Virus record (IMG/VR): IMGVR_UViG_3300008217_000048
Location: 1-29,547 of that record
Direction: 5' to 3' (one strand)
Source: a virus
Length of the DNA: 29,547 nucleotides
A model generated the notes under the pieces. The model did no database searches. It was not told the DNA's origin and saw nothing but the letters and a program-made list of their open reading frames with translations. Positions 15,357 through 22,898 of this stretch are shown here, piece after piece. Position 1 is the stretch's first letter, and each line of letters begins with the position of its first letter. The position numbers and the translations under genes are program-made.

Positions 15357-15709
15357 CAGCCGACATCCACACTTACGGAAGTATACCCCTCACCCTGCTT
15401 ATACCCCTTCTCTATTTGAGATGGCAGGCACCCAGCGTCGATCAGCATGTCCTTATTAAGGCTCTTTCTTCCTTTAGTAGGGGTCAGAGTGACGCTAATC
15501 CCCGGCATTTGAAATAGAGTAGCCTCGTCAATCTCGAACTCTCTGAGCATCTCCTTGATACGGTCTTTTAGATCTGAGTCCTGCTGCTCTAGTAGAGCTA
15601 AGGATCCTCTTGTAGCGTGTAAGGAAGTTGCTGCAGTTCTTAGCTCATTCCACCGTCCATCCTGTTCAAGCTCCACCACCGGTTTCTCTTTAGTTGCTCT
15701 TGCCATCAT
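15356..15709 (-). CDS. Hypothetical phage protein with coiled N-terminal half
   Basis: The 117-residue product starts at ATG 15709 or 15706, after GAGAGGAAG. Residues 15-60 are helical (RTAATSLHATRGSLALLEQQ, DSDLKDRIKEMLREF). The second half reads FQMPGISVTLTPTKGRKSLNKDMLIDAG and ends YKQGEGYTSVSVDV. The KGRKSLNKDMLIDAGCLPSQIEKG pattern is seen in small phage proteins of unknown function that accompany recombination genes (in the style of Gp157-like families), but I cannot assign it firmly. Confidence 0.6.
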   Translation of the reverse strand: MMARATKEKPVVELEQDGRWNELRTAATSLHATRGSLALLEQQDSDLKDRIKEMLREFEIDEATLFQMPGISVTLTPTKGRKSLNKDMLIDAGCLPSQIEKGYKQGEGYTSVSVDVG

Positions 15710-15965
15710 CTTCTCCTCTCTCCATCTTAACTTCGTTACTAATCTTCCGACTCTCTAACTTCCCATGCTGTCTCACGACCTCATTCCTAATCACCCTCTC
15801 ATACAACCAAATAGTAGGAGTCATGTTAGAATACGCTGCTCTCCTCCTAATGACATCCATAACCGGGGTAGGGATCCTAAGGGTGATAGTCTCAGTCGGA
15901 GTGAGCTTAGGTCTGCTACCCTTGTTGTGTACGGAAACCTCCTCTAAGCCCTCCTTTCTAACCAT
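15690..15965 (-). CDS. Ribbon-helix-helix-like DNA-binding protein
   Basis: The 91-residue protein has a strand TITLRIPTPVMDVIRRRAA followed by YSNMTPTIWLYERVIRNEVV, the order of a ribbon-helix-helix (Arc/CopG-type) domain at about residues 26-66. Flanks are basic and polar. It overlaps the upstream gene by eight bases and the downstream gene by 20 bases. Such proteins bind palindromic operators as dimers of dimers, so it is one of the candidates for binding the CTAG palindromes. The assignment rests on pattern only. Confidence 0.6.
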   Translation of the reverse strand: MVRKEGLEEVSVHNKGSRPKLTPTETITLRIPTPVMDVIRRRAAYSNMTPTIWLYERVIRNEVVRQHGKLESRKISNEVKMERGEDDGKSN

Positions 15966-16248
15966 TGTAATCTTTAGGTAGAATCAGCTTAGACCGCTGA
16001 CCATACACCTCTCCTAAGTCCTCAGGGATTCCATGCTTCAAAATCTGAAGTAGTGCCATATCTGCTCCTAGGTTAATAGCTGAGAGGTAGTTCTGCACGT
16101 CTAATCCCTGATTAGTAAGGAAGTTTACTAATCCCTGGAAGTGGTCAGGACGATGTAGGCTCATGTAGTTGAGATAGGTCTTGTCGTCAGAGGCTCTCGG
16201 CTCCTGACCAGGCAGTGGTGTTTGGTCCATCATCTCGTATAGCTTCAT
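15958..16248 (-). CDS. Hypothetical protein
   Basis: The 96-residue product is helical in character (HFQGLVNFLTNQGLDVQNYL, then LGADMALLQILKHGIPEDLG). Its start overlaps the upstream 58-residue gene by four bases (ATGA) and its end overlaps the ribbon-helix-helix gene by eight. No motif or family is recognised. Confidence 0.6.
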   Translation of the reverse strand: MKLYEMMDQTPLPGQEPRASDDKTYLNYMSLHRPDHFQGLVNFLTNQGLDVQNYLSAINLGADMALLQILKHGIPEDLGEVYGQRSKLILPKDYNG

Positions 16249-16421
16249 CTCAACCTCATTGTGTATTTGTGTTTCGAGAATGACCCTACTTTATAATAGC
16301 CGAGTTCTATCATCTCAGCTCTCGTAAGAGTTCTAGGTCCTCTCTTGCGTTGAACTAGTCTCCCCTGCTCGTCTTGCCAAGTAGTCTCAGGTTTTGTGAG
16401 ACCTTGATATTCCCAGTTCAT
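16245..16421 (-). CDS. 58-residue basic small protein
   Basis: The frame begins with ATG 16421, two bases after the stop of the PAPS-reductase-like gene, and ends in an ATGA overlap with the gene at 16248. The product starts MNWEYQGLTKPETTWQDEQG and continues with a basic RLVQRKRGPRTLTRAEMIEL, then GYYKVGSFSKHKYTMRLR. It is rich in Lys and Arg and could bind nucleic acid. It fills what would otherwise be a 175-base gap, and both junctions are typical of this operon. Confidence 0.6.
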   Translation of the reverse strand: MNWEYQGLTKPETTWQDEQGRLVQRKRGPRTLTRAEMIELGYYKVGSFSKHKYTMRLR

Positions 16422-16423
16422 GG

Positions 16424-17272
16424 TCAGCGGCTTATTGAGTCGCCATCATCCGCACAACCTGAGCATAGTGGGCCAGGTGCTTTGCGTAACTTACGGCTGC
16501 TTTGCGGTCCCCAGTGCCACCTTTGTAATCCGGCGTCGTGCGCTCGTTTTTCCAAATGGCGAATTCGATTGGCAACATCTGGATACCAAAGAGACAGCCA
16601 CTCCAACTCTTTAGGCTTTGCGAAAGCCCCACAGAGGCATTCCCCACTCATATGCAGGATTTCGACTACTTCGTTTCTAGGAAGTTGGAACATGTCCCGG
16701 TATTCCCAAATATCGTGATGGTCGAAGTCACGGATCGGAGCGACCCATACTATATTGCCTTCCCGCTTGACGTATTCTATGTGACCCATGCGACGCTTTG
16801 ACTCCGAATCCCGGACGCCTGTAATGAACATCACTCTTCGGTTTTGGCCTTGTTGAGCCTCCTTCCGAACTTCCCTTAGTGCCCTTTCCTTTAGCCAAAT
16901 GTACATATATCTATGCGCTCCAGGTCCCGGAAATCCATACTTCATCACAAGGTCTTCGTAACTCTTTGGAGCGAACTTTTCTATCAGCGGAGTTTCCAGC
17001 CACCGGGCGAAATCCCTGGTATATGCCCGAGTCTGCTCTACTCCTATCCCAGTATTTATATGCACGAAAGCGTCAACACCTGGTCCAAGACGAGCTGCAA
17101 GATGCCCAGCCACGGTGGAATCATTACCGCCGGATACTAGAGCGTAAACTTGGATTGGGTTGTGTTCGTTAATCGCCCCTGCGATGGTGTCGATAGCGAG
17201 TTTGATTTTTCTTGAATCTGTCACCGCTCCCGTCCCCTGAGCGCCAGGTTCGTTCTGAAATAAATGCGTCAT
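16424..17272 (-). CDS. PAPS-reductase / PP-loop family enzyme
   Basis: The preferred start is ATG 17272: it forms an ATGA overlap with the polymerase stop and has GGAGAAG just before it; a start at 17293 is possible. The 282-residue product has the PP-loop SGGNDST near residue 47, which binds ATP pyrophosphate. It then has HINTGIGVEQTRAYTRDFARW and ITGVRDSESKRR, as in the PAPS reductase / adenine nucleotide alpha-hydrolase superfamily. A late Cys pair (GECLCGAFAKPKEL) may bind metal or act in sulfur transfer, as does a final CSGC. Such phage proteins are related to CysH and to DndC. Whether it reduces sulfate, thiolates DNA or RNA, or activates another substrate is not visible. Codon choice differs from the polymerase. 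Confidence 0.8.
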   Translation of the reverse strand: MTHLFQNEPGAQGTGAVTDSRKIKLAIDTIAGAINEHNPIQVYALVSGGNDSTVAGHLAARLGPGVDAFVHINTGIGVEQTRAYTRDFARWLETPLIEKFAPKSYEDLVMKYGFPGPGAHRYMYIWLKERALREVRKEAQQGQNRRVMFITGVRDSESKRRMGHIEYVKREGNIVWVAPIRDFDHHDIWEYRDMFQLPRNEVVEILHMSGECLCGAFAKPKELEWLSLWYPDVANRIRHLEKRAHDAGLQRWHWGPQSSRKLRKAPGPLCSGCADDGDSISR

Positions 17273-20028
17273 CTCTTCTCCATCTGTCCCCAATTTAATC
17301 CTACCTTAGCTTCTACCTCTAACGGCACCGACAGCCTAGTGATGTTCTCCATAACACTCTTGGCTGACGGAATGAACCAAGGAACTAATCTCTCAGGCAT
17401 CTCCCAAATGAGTTCATCATGGACCTGAAGGAGCCACTTGACGTCTTCATGTAGAGCTCGGTTCATCGCTACCATCGCTTGCTTCAGTATATCCTGAGCA
17501 CTTCCCTGAATAGGCATGTTCACCGCCATCCTATCCCCTGCACTCTGGATCCATTCCACCGGCACAAGGCACTCTGGTATCTCCCTTATCCTCCCCATCA
17601 TGCTCTTCACGTACCCGTTCCTTCTCGCAAAGGCAATAGTGTCCTGCTGCCAGCTCCAGACCTCAGGCCTCAACCTGTACCAATCCTTAATAAACTGCCT
17701 ACACCGAGCTAAGTCCCAGCCCTCTGCCTTCTCCCGCTTCATCTGAGTAAACAGTCCACCTTCAGTCTCTAGGAACATCACTCCGAACCCGATGTTCTTA
17801 GTTGCCTTGTACATAGGAGACTCCTGATCCACATCCAACAGCGGTATGCCGTAAATCTCAGCGCAGGTCTCTCTATGAATATGCCTGCCTTCATTGAAGA
17901 TCTGGATCATAGATGTGCATTGCGCTAGGTGAGCCTGGACCCGCATCTCGATCTGCGAGTAGTCAATGGAGACCAGGACGTTGCCTTCCTCCGCAATGAA
18001 CGCTTCACGAATCTTCTTGCCCTCTTCATCCCGGCTTGGAATCTGCTGGCAGTTAGGGTCTTCCATTGACCAACGACCTGTGGCAGTCCGAGTAGTTTTG
18101 ATAGTCGGATGTACTCTTCCTCCCTCATCAGCTTTGCCAGGGAGGGTATCGCAAAAGGAGTCCTTGAGGTGTTGAATATGTCTATACTCCTCAATCATAT
18201 CCACTACCGGATGATCTATCTTAGCCAGCTCGCCCTTAGCGACAGACGGCGCACCGGTAGGAGTATATTTAGTAGGCTTGAATCCTAGATCTGTGAAGAA
18301 GAGAGTAACTAGTTCGTTGTTGGAGTTGGGATTGAAGCGTTTGATACGAGTATCTTGGCATGCTATACAGAAGTACTTGCCTTGTTTAGTCGATGCGAAC
18401 AGTTCCGCAGCACCGGCACATTCAGAGCAGAGAAGATCGAGCTCTCTGAATATCTCCTCACTCTTCTCCTGCAAGATCCCAACGAACCTATCGCCTAACT
18501 CCTTCAGCTTCCCAGAGTCAATCTTAATCCCATTCCTCTCCATCTCCAGGGCAATAGGCAGTGTCCCCATATCCATCATGAAGACCGGAAGAAGCCCTTT
18601 ATCTAAGATCTGCTGCCAGAGGATAGGCTCGATTCTTCCGGTCGCATCAGCGTCACGACAACTGTAATAGACTGCGGCGTCTCTTGGAGCGTCTGATAAA
18701 TCTCCTTCTGGCATACTTCCAAGAACGTCTTCAACAACTTGTCTTTCCCTTGGATCGATATGTGTCCATCGAGTGTAAGGGTCAACGGGTCCATCTTTGT
18801 TCTCCTTCCCGCCCTCAACATCTGCTAGTATCTTCTTCATCTTAATGACGATATGCTGAGGCTTGCTCTTCTTCACCTCAAATCTCTGGTTCTTCTTGTT
18901 CCAGGTAGCGTCTTCAATCTCCTCTAGACTCTCCCACATATCTAGAGTTAGAGTCTCGCCCTTCTTCTCGGCCTTGTCTCGGATTGCTTTAGTAGGAGGA
19001 GAGTCGGGATGTAGAGCCACAGCCTGCTCTAGGTAAGCCATCGCCTTGTCTTTACCGAACTTCCTAGTGACTTCTTGGTAGCTCTCCATCTCCATGCCGC
19101 AGAGGCGTTTGGCGAGCTCCTTGAGGCCCTGAGGAAGACCGAGTAAGTAGGCCATGAGCTGGGTATCTTTGGTATTAGGAGGGAGGTCAATCATCCTACC
19201 ATCAGCCATGTAAGAGTGAACAACGGTCTCTCCAGTCACCATGACATCACCCTGAGGAGTGTAGAACTCAGCCATACCTGGTGAGGAAGAAGTCTGAATA
19301 CTCCAGAGCTTTCCGTCTACCCACTCGGTATCGTAAGCACGAGGCATTCCATTTGAGTGAAGACCAGCGGCCTCTCCCATCTCAGCGTAATGAACAGTAG
19401 GATGTGTATCTACCACCGGCTCCCACTCACCTCTAACCAACTGCTCCAGCACCTTGAAGTCTTCCAGGATGTCAGCTAGTCTCCTATCTCCTTTATCGTA
19501 GAGGCCAGCAGCGGGATGATACATAGGAAGAAGAGTCACATACTCAACCGGATGACCATACTCGTCTCCTCTAATCGGCCACTCAATAGGCTTCCCATGC
19601 CTCTCATACATAGTCCCTTCGCCAAGGAAATAGCTAGTAGCCACATCTCCTAACAATCCTATAATCCTAGGCTTAACCATGTTCAGCTCAACACTCAGCC
19701 ACCTACTAGCGCAAAACTGAGCCTCTTCAGGAGTAGGAGTTCTATTCCCTGTAGGTCTGCACTTTCCTATATTACTAAGCCAGACCTGCTCTCTAGTCAA
19801 TCCTATCGATCTCAACAGAGCCATGAGATACTGACCAGCAGCTCCCATCCAAGGTCTACCGGTATCATCCTCACCTCGACCTGGAGCTTCACCTATAAGA
19901 GCAATCTCAGCATCCATAGGTCCCTCAGCAGGCACTGGGCCCTCGCACTCATCCCGCATCGAACAAGACCTACAAGCTCTATTAGCGTCATAGAGTACGT
20001 TCTCTGACAATACTTCTAAACTCACCAT
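17269..20028 (-). CDS. Fusion: family 4 uracil-DNA glycosylase – 3'-5' exonuclease – family A DNA polymerase
   Basis: The 919-residue protein has three parts. Residues 1-195 resemble family 4 UDG: Cys19, Cys22, Cys90 and Cys106 for a 4Fe-4S cluster, GEAPGRGEDDTGRPW (46-60) and HPAA (171-174). Residues 230-465 hold exonuclease motifs: Asp233/Glu235, Asp288, Tyr455-x3-Asp459. Residues 480-919 are the polymerase: motif A with Asp689 (SIDYSQIEMR), O-helix with Lys744 and Phe748, motif C His870-Asp871-Glu872. A zinc-ribbon insert (Cys534, 537, 554, 557) lies in the thumb region. The O-helix Arg expected four residues before Lys744 is Tyr740, and the usual Tyr-Gly is Phe-Leu. A polymerase with an N-terminal UDG-like domain is known in SPO1-type phages. 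AAGGAGA precedes the ATG. It is the main replicase. Confidence 0.92.
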   Translation of the reverse strand: MVSLEVLSENVLYDANRACRSCSMRDECEGPVPAEGPMDAEIALIGEAPGRGEDDTGRPWMGAAGQYLMALLRSIGLTREQVWLSNIGKCRPTGNRTPTPEEAQFCASRWLSVELNMVKPRIIGLLGDVATSYFLGEGTMYERHGKPIEWPIRGDEYGHPVEYVTLLPMYHPAAGLYDKGDRRLADILEDFKVLEQLVRGEWEPVVDTHPTVHYAEMGEAAGLHSNGMPRAYDTEWVDGKLWSIQTSSSPGMAEFYTPQGDVMVTGETVVHSYMADGRMIDLPPNTKDTQLMAYLLGLPQGLKELAKRLCGMEMESYQEVTRKFGKDKAMAYLEQAVALHPDSPPTKAIRDKAEKKGETLTLDMWESLEEIEDATWNKKNQRFEVKKSKPQHIVIKMKKILADVEGGKENKDGPVDPYTRWTHIDPRERQVVEDVLGSMPEGDLSDAPRDAAVYYSCRDADATGRIEPILWQQILDKGLLPVFMMDMGTLPIALEMERNGIKIDSGKLKELGDRFVGILQEKSEEIFRELDLLCSECAGAAELFASTKQGKYFCIACQDTRIKRFNPNSNNELVTLFFTDLGFKPTKYTPTGAPSVAKGELAKIDHPVVDMIEEYRHIQHLKDSFCDTLPGKADEGGRVHPTIKTTRTATGRWSMEDPNCQQIPSRDEEGKKIREAFIAEEGNVLVSIDYSQIEMRVQAHLAQCTSMIQIFNEGRHIHRETCAEIYGIPLLDVDQESPMYKATKNIGFGVMFLETEGGLFTQMKREKAEGWDLARCRQFIKDWYRLRPEVWSWQQDTIAFARRNGYVKSMMGRIREIPECLVPVEWIQSAGDRMAVNMPIQGSAQDILKQAMVAMNRALHEDVKWLLQVHDELIWEMPERLVPWFIPSAKSVMENITRLSVPLEVEAKVGLNWGQMEKR

Positions 20029-20440
20029 CCATTCTCCTTATTTCTCTTCTTATCGTCCTGCACCGTAGACATACTCTCCGCCCGTCTCTACTCACCGGTA
20101 ACTTGTGACCTCGAATACAATATATCTTCTGAGAATTCAATCCTGACGGGCTGCTGCTTAAGGAATTGTTCTTCCTATGACCCATCTCCTTTAGATGCTC
20201 AGGATTTACACACCGCCTGACGTCACAGGTATGATGGATCTCGAATCCTTTTCTCGGTTTGTGTTTGTAGAGCTCGAATGCATACCGGTGAGCTCTTACC
20301 ATCTTCCGGTTGAGAAGGAATCTCCCGTAGCCCTTATCTGTTAAAGAGCCTGTCCAGAGCCAACAGCTGTCGGTCTTCTGGACCTTACGGAAGAATCTTT
20401 CTATTGAGGATAGAGCTATACTACCCCCAACGCTCGGCAC
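19988..20440 (-). CDS. HNH endonuclease (free-standing homing type)
   Basis: The 150-residue product starts at GTG 20440 and overlaps the polymerase start by 41 bases. Residues 14-90 carry the pattern of phage HNH homing nucleases: CWLWTGS, GYGRF, AHRYAFELY, EIHHTCDVRRCVNPEHL, then KNN. The HH, Asn79 and His82 fit the HNH site. A C-terminal zinc-type region CIRGHKL with CLRC follows, and the tail is very basic. Such genes insert beside or into polymerase genes and cut intron-less or unoccupied alleles. Its end overlapping the polymerase start suggests a young or adapted insertion. No ribosome binding site is evident for the GTG. Confidence 0.85.
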   Translation of the reverse strand: MPSVGGSIALSSIERFFRKVQKTDSCWLWTGSLTDKGYGRFLLNRKMVRAHRYAFELYKHKPRKGFEIHHTCDVRRCVNPEHLKEMGHRKNNSLSSSPSGLNSQKIYCIRGHKLPVSRDGRRVCLRCRTIRREIRRMDGEFRSIVRERTL

Positions 20441-20763
20441 AAGGCCAGCAGGAGGGCGTGGGTGCCCCGCAGCTCTTGGTTAATCTCAACTAAGCCCAAC
20501 TCATAGCCGGTATCCGCATCAATAATGAATACTAAGTCGCCAGGTTCGTGAGGGTCGCTATCAAACCGTAATACCCACCCACGCTCCCGAATCGCCGCCG
20601 TGATGCGGTCATGGTCAACGGTGGGTGTCCAGTATCGCCCGTTGCACATGCGGCAGGCAGGAGAACTATGTCCTCCACAGCGGTCACACACGTCCCGCAG
20701 CGACTCCAGTTTCTCAGCCGCCAGGATTGCTAACTCGGCTTCGGTGTAGGTTTTAGTTGTCAT
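20416..20763 (-). CDS. Zinc-binding hypothetical protein
   Basis: The start is ATG 20763, with GGAGG seven bases upstream; an earlier ATG at 20826 lacks this and would overlap the radical SAM gene. The 115-residue product has CDRCGG and CRMCNG pairs 12 residues apart, like one DnaJ-type zinc centre. Then follow TVDHDRITAAIRERGWVLRF and a helical C-terminus. Base usage is more GC-rich and CGC/GCG-rich than in the flanking genes, which suggests separate origin. Its end overlaps the HNH start. The role is unknown. Confidence 0.6.
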   Translation of the reverse strand: MTTKTYTEAELAILAAEKLESLRDVCDRCGGHSSPACRMCNGRYWTPTVDHDRITAAIRERGWVLRFDSDPHEPGDLVFIIDADTGYELGLVEINQELRGTHALLLALCRALGVV

Positions 20764-20810
20764 GGTTGGCCTCCGCAAACTGGACATCTGGCCTACTGCC
20801 ACGCTTTGCT

Positions 20811-21785
20811 CTAATCTTCTATGCAAACTCTGTAGCTCCTGGGAGATTTGCCATGCGAAAACTTTGGATTAAATTCTGCCCACGGTACTACTTTGTAATA
20901 ACGTCGTAGAACCCAACGTTGGAACACCTTCAGTTCTGGGACGGCATTGTTGTAAACCATTGGATATGGGAGACAACCAGCTTCATTAAGCCGGTTAAAA
21001 CGGTGCAGTATCTCATCCATGGTTTCATTTGGAGCATAACCAATCAGCATATAAACCATCACATGCTTAGAGGGAATGCCAGCCTCATTTAGCATCGTTA
21101 AACCACGGAAGAATACCTTCTCTTGCCCAAGGTTATCCCAGGCTGTATATAGTCTGCGCCCCTTGAATTGATCGTCGCTGTACTTCACCGAAGCGATAGC
21201 TTCTGCTGTCTCTGGAGTAATCATCCGCACATTTATACCTTGGTTAAAGCTCACCCTAAAGTCACCATCTTTGATTTCATCTATGCGTTCTTTCCATTGA
21301 GTTTGCCCGAAGAAATCATTGTCTAGTAAAACTACGCACCGGGGCGTTCCAGGTCGCCAGATGTCCTTGATTGTATTGACGGAGCGTGGCTTACCTTCTT
21401 TCTTAGGGACCACGCAGAATCCACAGTTAAGTCTACAGCCACGTTGGGTGAAACCAAGACTATACGGGAACTCAGGATAGATTGAATAGTCGTAGTACTC
21501 GTATTCCGGTTCACTAATGACAGCTTCCACTGTTTGCTCGGTATCCCAGCCTGTCCCACCAACCATCGCTCCAAGCCAGGCATTTTGTAAATCCTCTAAT
21601 TTCCCCCGACTCCACGAAAAGATGGCTGACCCATAGATACGATCATAAGGGAGTTTTTCATCTAACTGTGGCTGCACAAAGCGAGATAAAGTGACATCAT
21701 CACCCTGGGCACGATGCCAGTGCGCCAGTTTCATTAATGCGAGATTTGGCAGTTTGCCATCTATATGTGTGAGCCGTACCCTCAT
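20811..21785 (-). CDS. Radical SAM enzyme of unknown substrate
   Basis: The 324-residue protein has GFTQRGCRLNCGFCVVP with Cys117, Cys121 and Cys124 in the CxxxCxxC order that holds the 4Fe-4S cluster and SAM. The N-terminal ~90 residues (MRVRLTHIDGKLPNLALMKL, AHWHRAQGDDV) resemble the cobalamin-binding-like domain of B12-type radical SAM proteins, but without a visible DxHxxG motif. Residues 150-270 supply the barrel (VVLLDNDFFGQ, VSFNQGINVRMIT, HVMVYMLIGY). The start is an ATGA overlap with the gene at 21973, so the two are co-translated. In the first ~65 codons I read no CTA Leu codon, though CTA is frequent in the phage core genes, so it may be acquired. Substrate not visible. Confidence 0.8.
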   Translation of the reverse strand: MRVRLTHIDGKLPNLALMKLAHWHRAQGDDVTLSRFVQPQLDEKLPYDRIYGSAIFSWSRGKLEDLQNAWLGAMVGGTGWDTEQTVEAVISEPEYEYYDYSIYPEFPYSLGFTQRGCRLNCGFCVVPKKEGKPRSVNTIKDIWRPGTPRCVVLLDNDFFGQTQWKERIDEIKDGDFRVSFNQGINVRMITPETAEAIASVKYSDDQFKGRRLYTAWDNLGQEKVFFRGLTMLNEAGIPSKHVMVYMLIGYAPNETMDEILHRFNRLNEAGCLPYPMVYNNAVPELKVFQRWVLRRYYKVVPWAEFNPKFSHGKSPRSYRVCIED

Positions 21786-21973
21786 TCAATCTTCTCCGTG
21801 GATTCAACTTCAATAATAGTCAACGGTCCTGTTTTCCAAGTCGTCTCTTCCCAGTAGATACGACGAGCGCCGTTGCCTAATTGAGTTTCTTCCTTAATCT
21901 TGTCACAATAAGTGGCATGGTGGGCCTCATACTCCTTGTCATACGGTGTCTCTGGCGCAGGATTATCGGGCAT
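21782..21973 (-). CDS. Small partner protein of the radical SAM enzyme
   Basis: The start is ATG 21973, two bases after the nuclease stop, with GGAGAGG nearby; the frame is open further but that would overlap the nuclease gene. The 63-residue product is acidic and reads MPDNPAPETPYDKEYEAHHA, then CDKIKEETQLGNGARRIYW and a beta-type end GPLTIIEVESTEKIE. It overlaps the radical SAM gene by four bases. The coupling suggests a joint function; no family is recognised. Confidence 0.5.
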   Translation of the reverse strand: MPDNPAPETPYDKEYEAHHATYCDKIKEETQLGNGARRIYWEETTWKTGPLTIIEVESTEKIE

Positions 21974-21975
21974 CT

Positions 21976-22686
21976 CTACCTCTCCGTCGCTTCTTTGTAA
22001 ATCATCTTGCTGATCTCCGGTCCTATTCCCTCTATGTTCTGCCATTCTTCCCCTGCTCTCAAAGCATCTACCAAACTCAGTCTCCCCTTAAAATAATCCT
22101 CAGCTCTCTTACTCCGCTCCCATCCTATCCCATGCAGTTCCTTAAAGACTCTCCTCATCAATCCAGGTCGTCCATTAAGAGAGACCGGATTAGGTGGTTG
22201 GTGGAATCCCTCAAGGCTGGAGTGTTCTTCTGGGGGTTTCTGAAACATACGGTAAAGGTTAATGACTCGATGAGCTGTTTCCCTAGCGTCTCTGGTGATA
22301 TGCACTCGGATTCCAGCATAATACTCAAGCTGAGAGAGGTAGGACTCCAATCTACTGTGACTAAATCCCTGTCTAAGCCACTTCCCCCGCTTACGGAGCT
22401 CCACATCTCCATCAGTTGTTTCTCTAAACTCGTCTTCAACAACGAGAAATACCTGCTTGAACCCTGCCTCTCTTGCGCCACGTATCTGCTCCAGATGCCG
22501 ATTATCCTGAATACATTTGAGTAAATCAGGGAGGTGTTTCCGCTCTCCGCATACCGAGATAGGCGACCACTCTTCCCATACACCTTTGAAGATGAAGTCT
22601 CCGAAAGGGATCGGGCAGTTGATAGCCATACCTTGGAAGTGTTTGAAGAGGTCCCTGTCGTTATGAGCTGTGGTTAGGTAGATCAT
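21976..22686 (-). CDS. ERCC4-type (XPF/Mus81-like) nuclease
   Basis: The 236-residue protein has the nuclease signature Gly29-Asp30, then Glu48-Arg49-Lys50 and Asp54 (CGERKHLPDLL), which is the GD-x-ERKxxxD active site of the XPF/Mus81 group. The following segment (KQVFLVVE) is the core strand. The C-terminal 50 residues (LHGIGWERSKRAEDYF, QNIEGIGPEISKMIYKEA) are a helix-hairpin-helix DNA-binding region. Phage enzymes of this kind cut branched or flap DNA during recombination and replication. It overlaps the upstream gene by four bases. Confidence 0.8.
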   Translation of the reverse strand: MIYLTTAHNDRDLFKHFQGMAINCPIPFGDFIFKGVWEEWSPISVCGERKHLPDLLKCIQDNRHLEQIRGAREAGFKQVFLVVEDEFRETTDGDVELRKRGKWLRQGFSHSRLESYLSQLEYYAGIRVHITRDARETAHRVINLYRMFQKPPEEHSSLEGFHQPPNPVSLNGRPGLMRRVFKELHGIGWERSKRAEDYFKGRLSLVDALRAGEEWQNIEGIGPEISKMIYKEATER

Positions 22687-22898
22687 CTAGGATAAGGAGT
22701 ATAGCTACCGCTCTTAAAGTACTCCGCTCTTCCTTTCGCTACCTCAGCTGACTCTCTGTGATTACTAGGGTCATCCCAATTCCTTTCCTGGATGGTGTTC
22801 TCGAAGTCCCCGGTTTCTTCACATTTAATACAGACCCCAGCAGAAGTAGGACCTTCACCACTAGCATCTATTACCCAGTAATGTACACACTTAAGCAT
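22683..22898 (-). CDS. Small zinc-binding-like protein
   Basis: The 71-residue product starts MLKCVHYWVIDASGEGPTSA, followed by GVCIKCEETGDFENTI. The Cys4-x2-His7 and CIKC pairs could bind one zinc ion. The HYWVID ... GVCxKC ... FxN pattern is shared by small phage proteins of unknown role. The ATG overlaps the Sak4-like stop by eight bases and the stop overlaps the nuclease start by four, so it is translated with both. Confidence 0.65.
   Translation of the reverse strand: MLKCVHYWVIDASGEGPTSAGVCIKCEETGDFENTIQERNWDDPSNHRESAEVAKGRAEYFKSGSYTPYPR

Noticed and set aside
15131-15517. Plus-strand ORF of 128 codons
   Set aside because: It is antisense to three coupled minus-strand genes, and its composition is that of a shadow frame.
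16424-17272. A complete Dnd phosphorothioation system
   Set aside because: Only the DndC-like superfamily member is present; no DndA, DndB, DndD or DndE was found.
20103-20120. TTGTGACCTCGAATACAA as a fifth palindrome site
   Set aside because: It matches 14 of 18 consensus bases but lacks the CTAG centre and lies in the HNH coding region, not before a gene.
21900-21912. GTCACAATA match to the palindrome half-site
   Set aside because: Only nine bases match, there is no CTAG centre, and it is inside a coding region.
21946-22524. Plus-strand ORF of 192 codons
   Set aside because: It is fully antisense to the ERCC4-type nuclease, which has clear active-site motifs.
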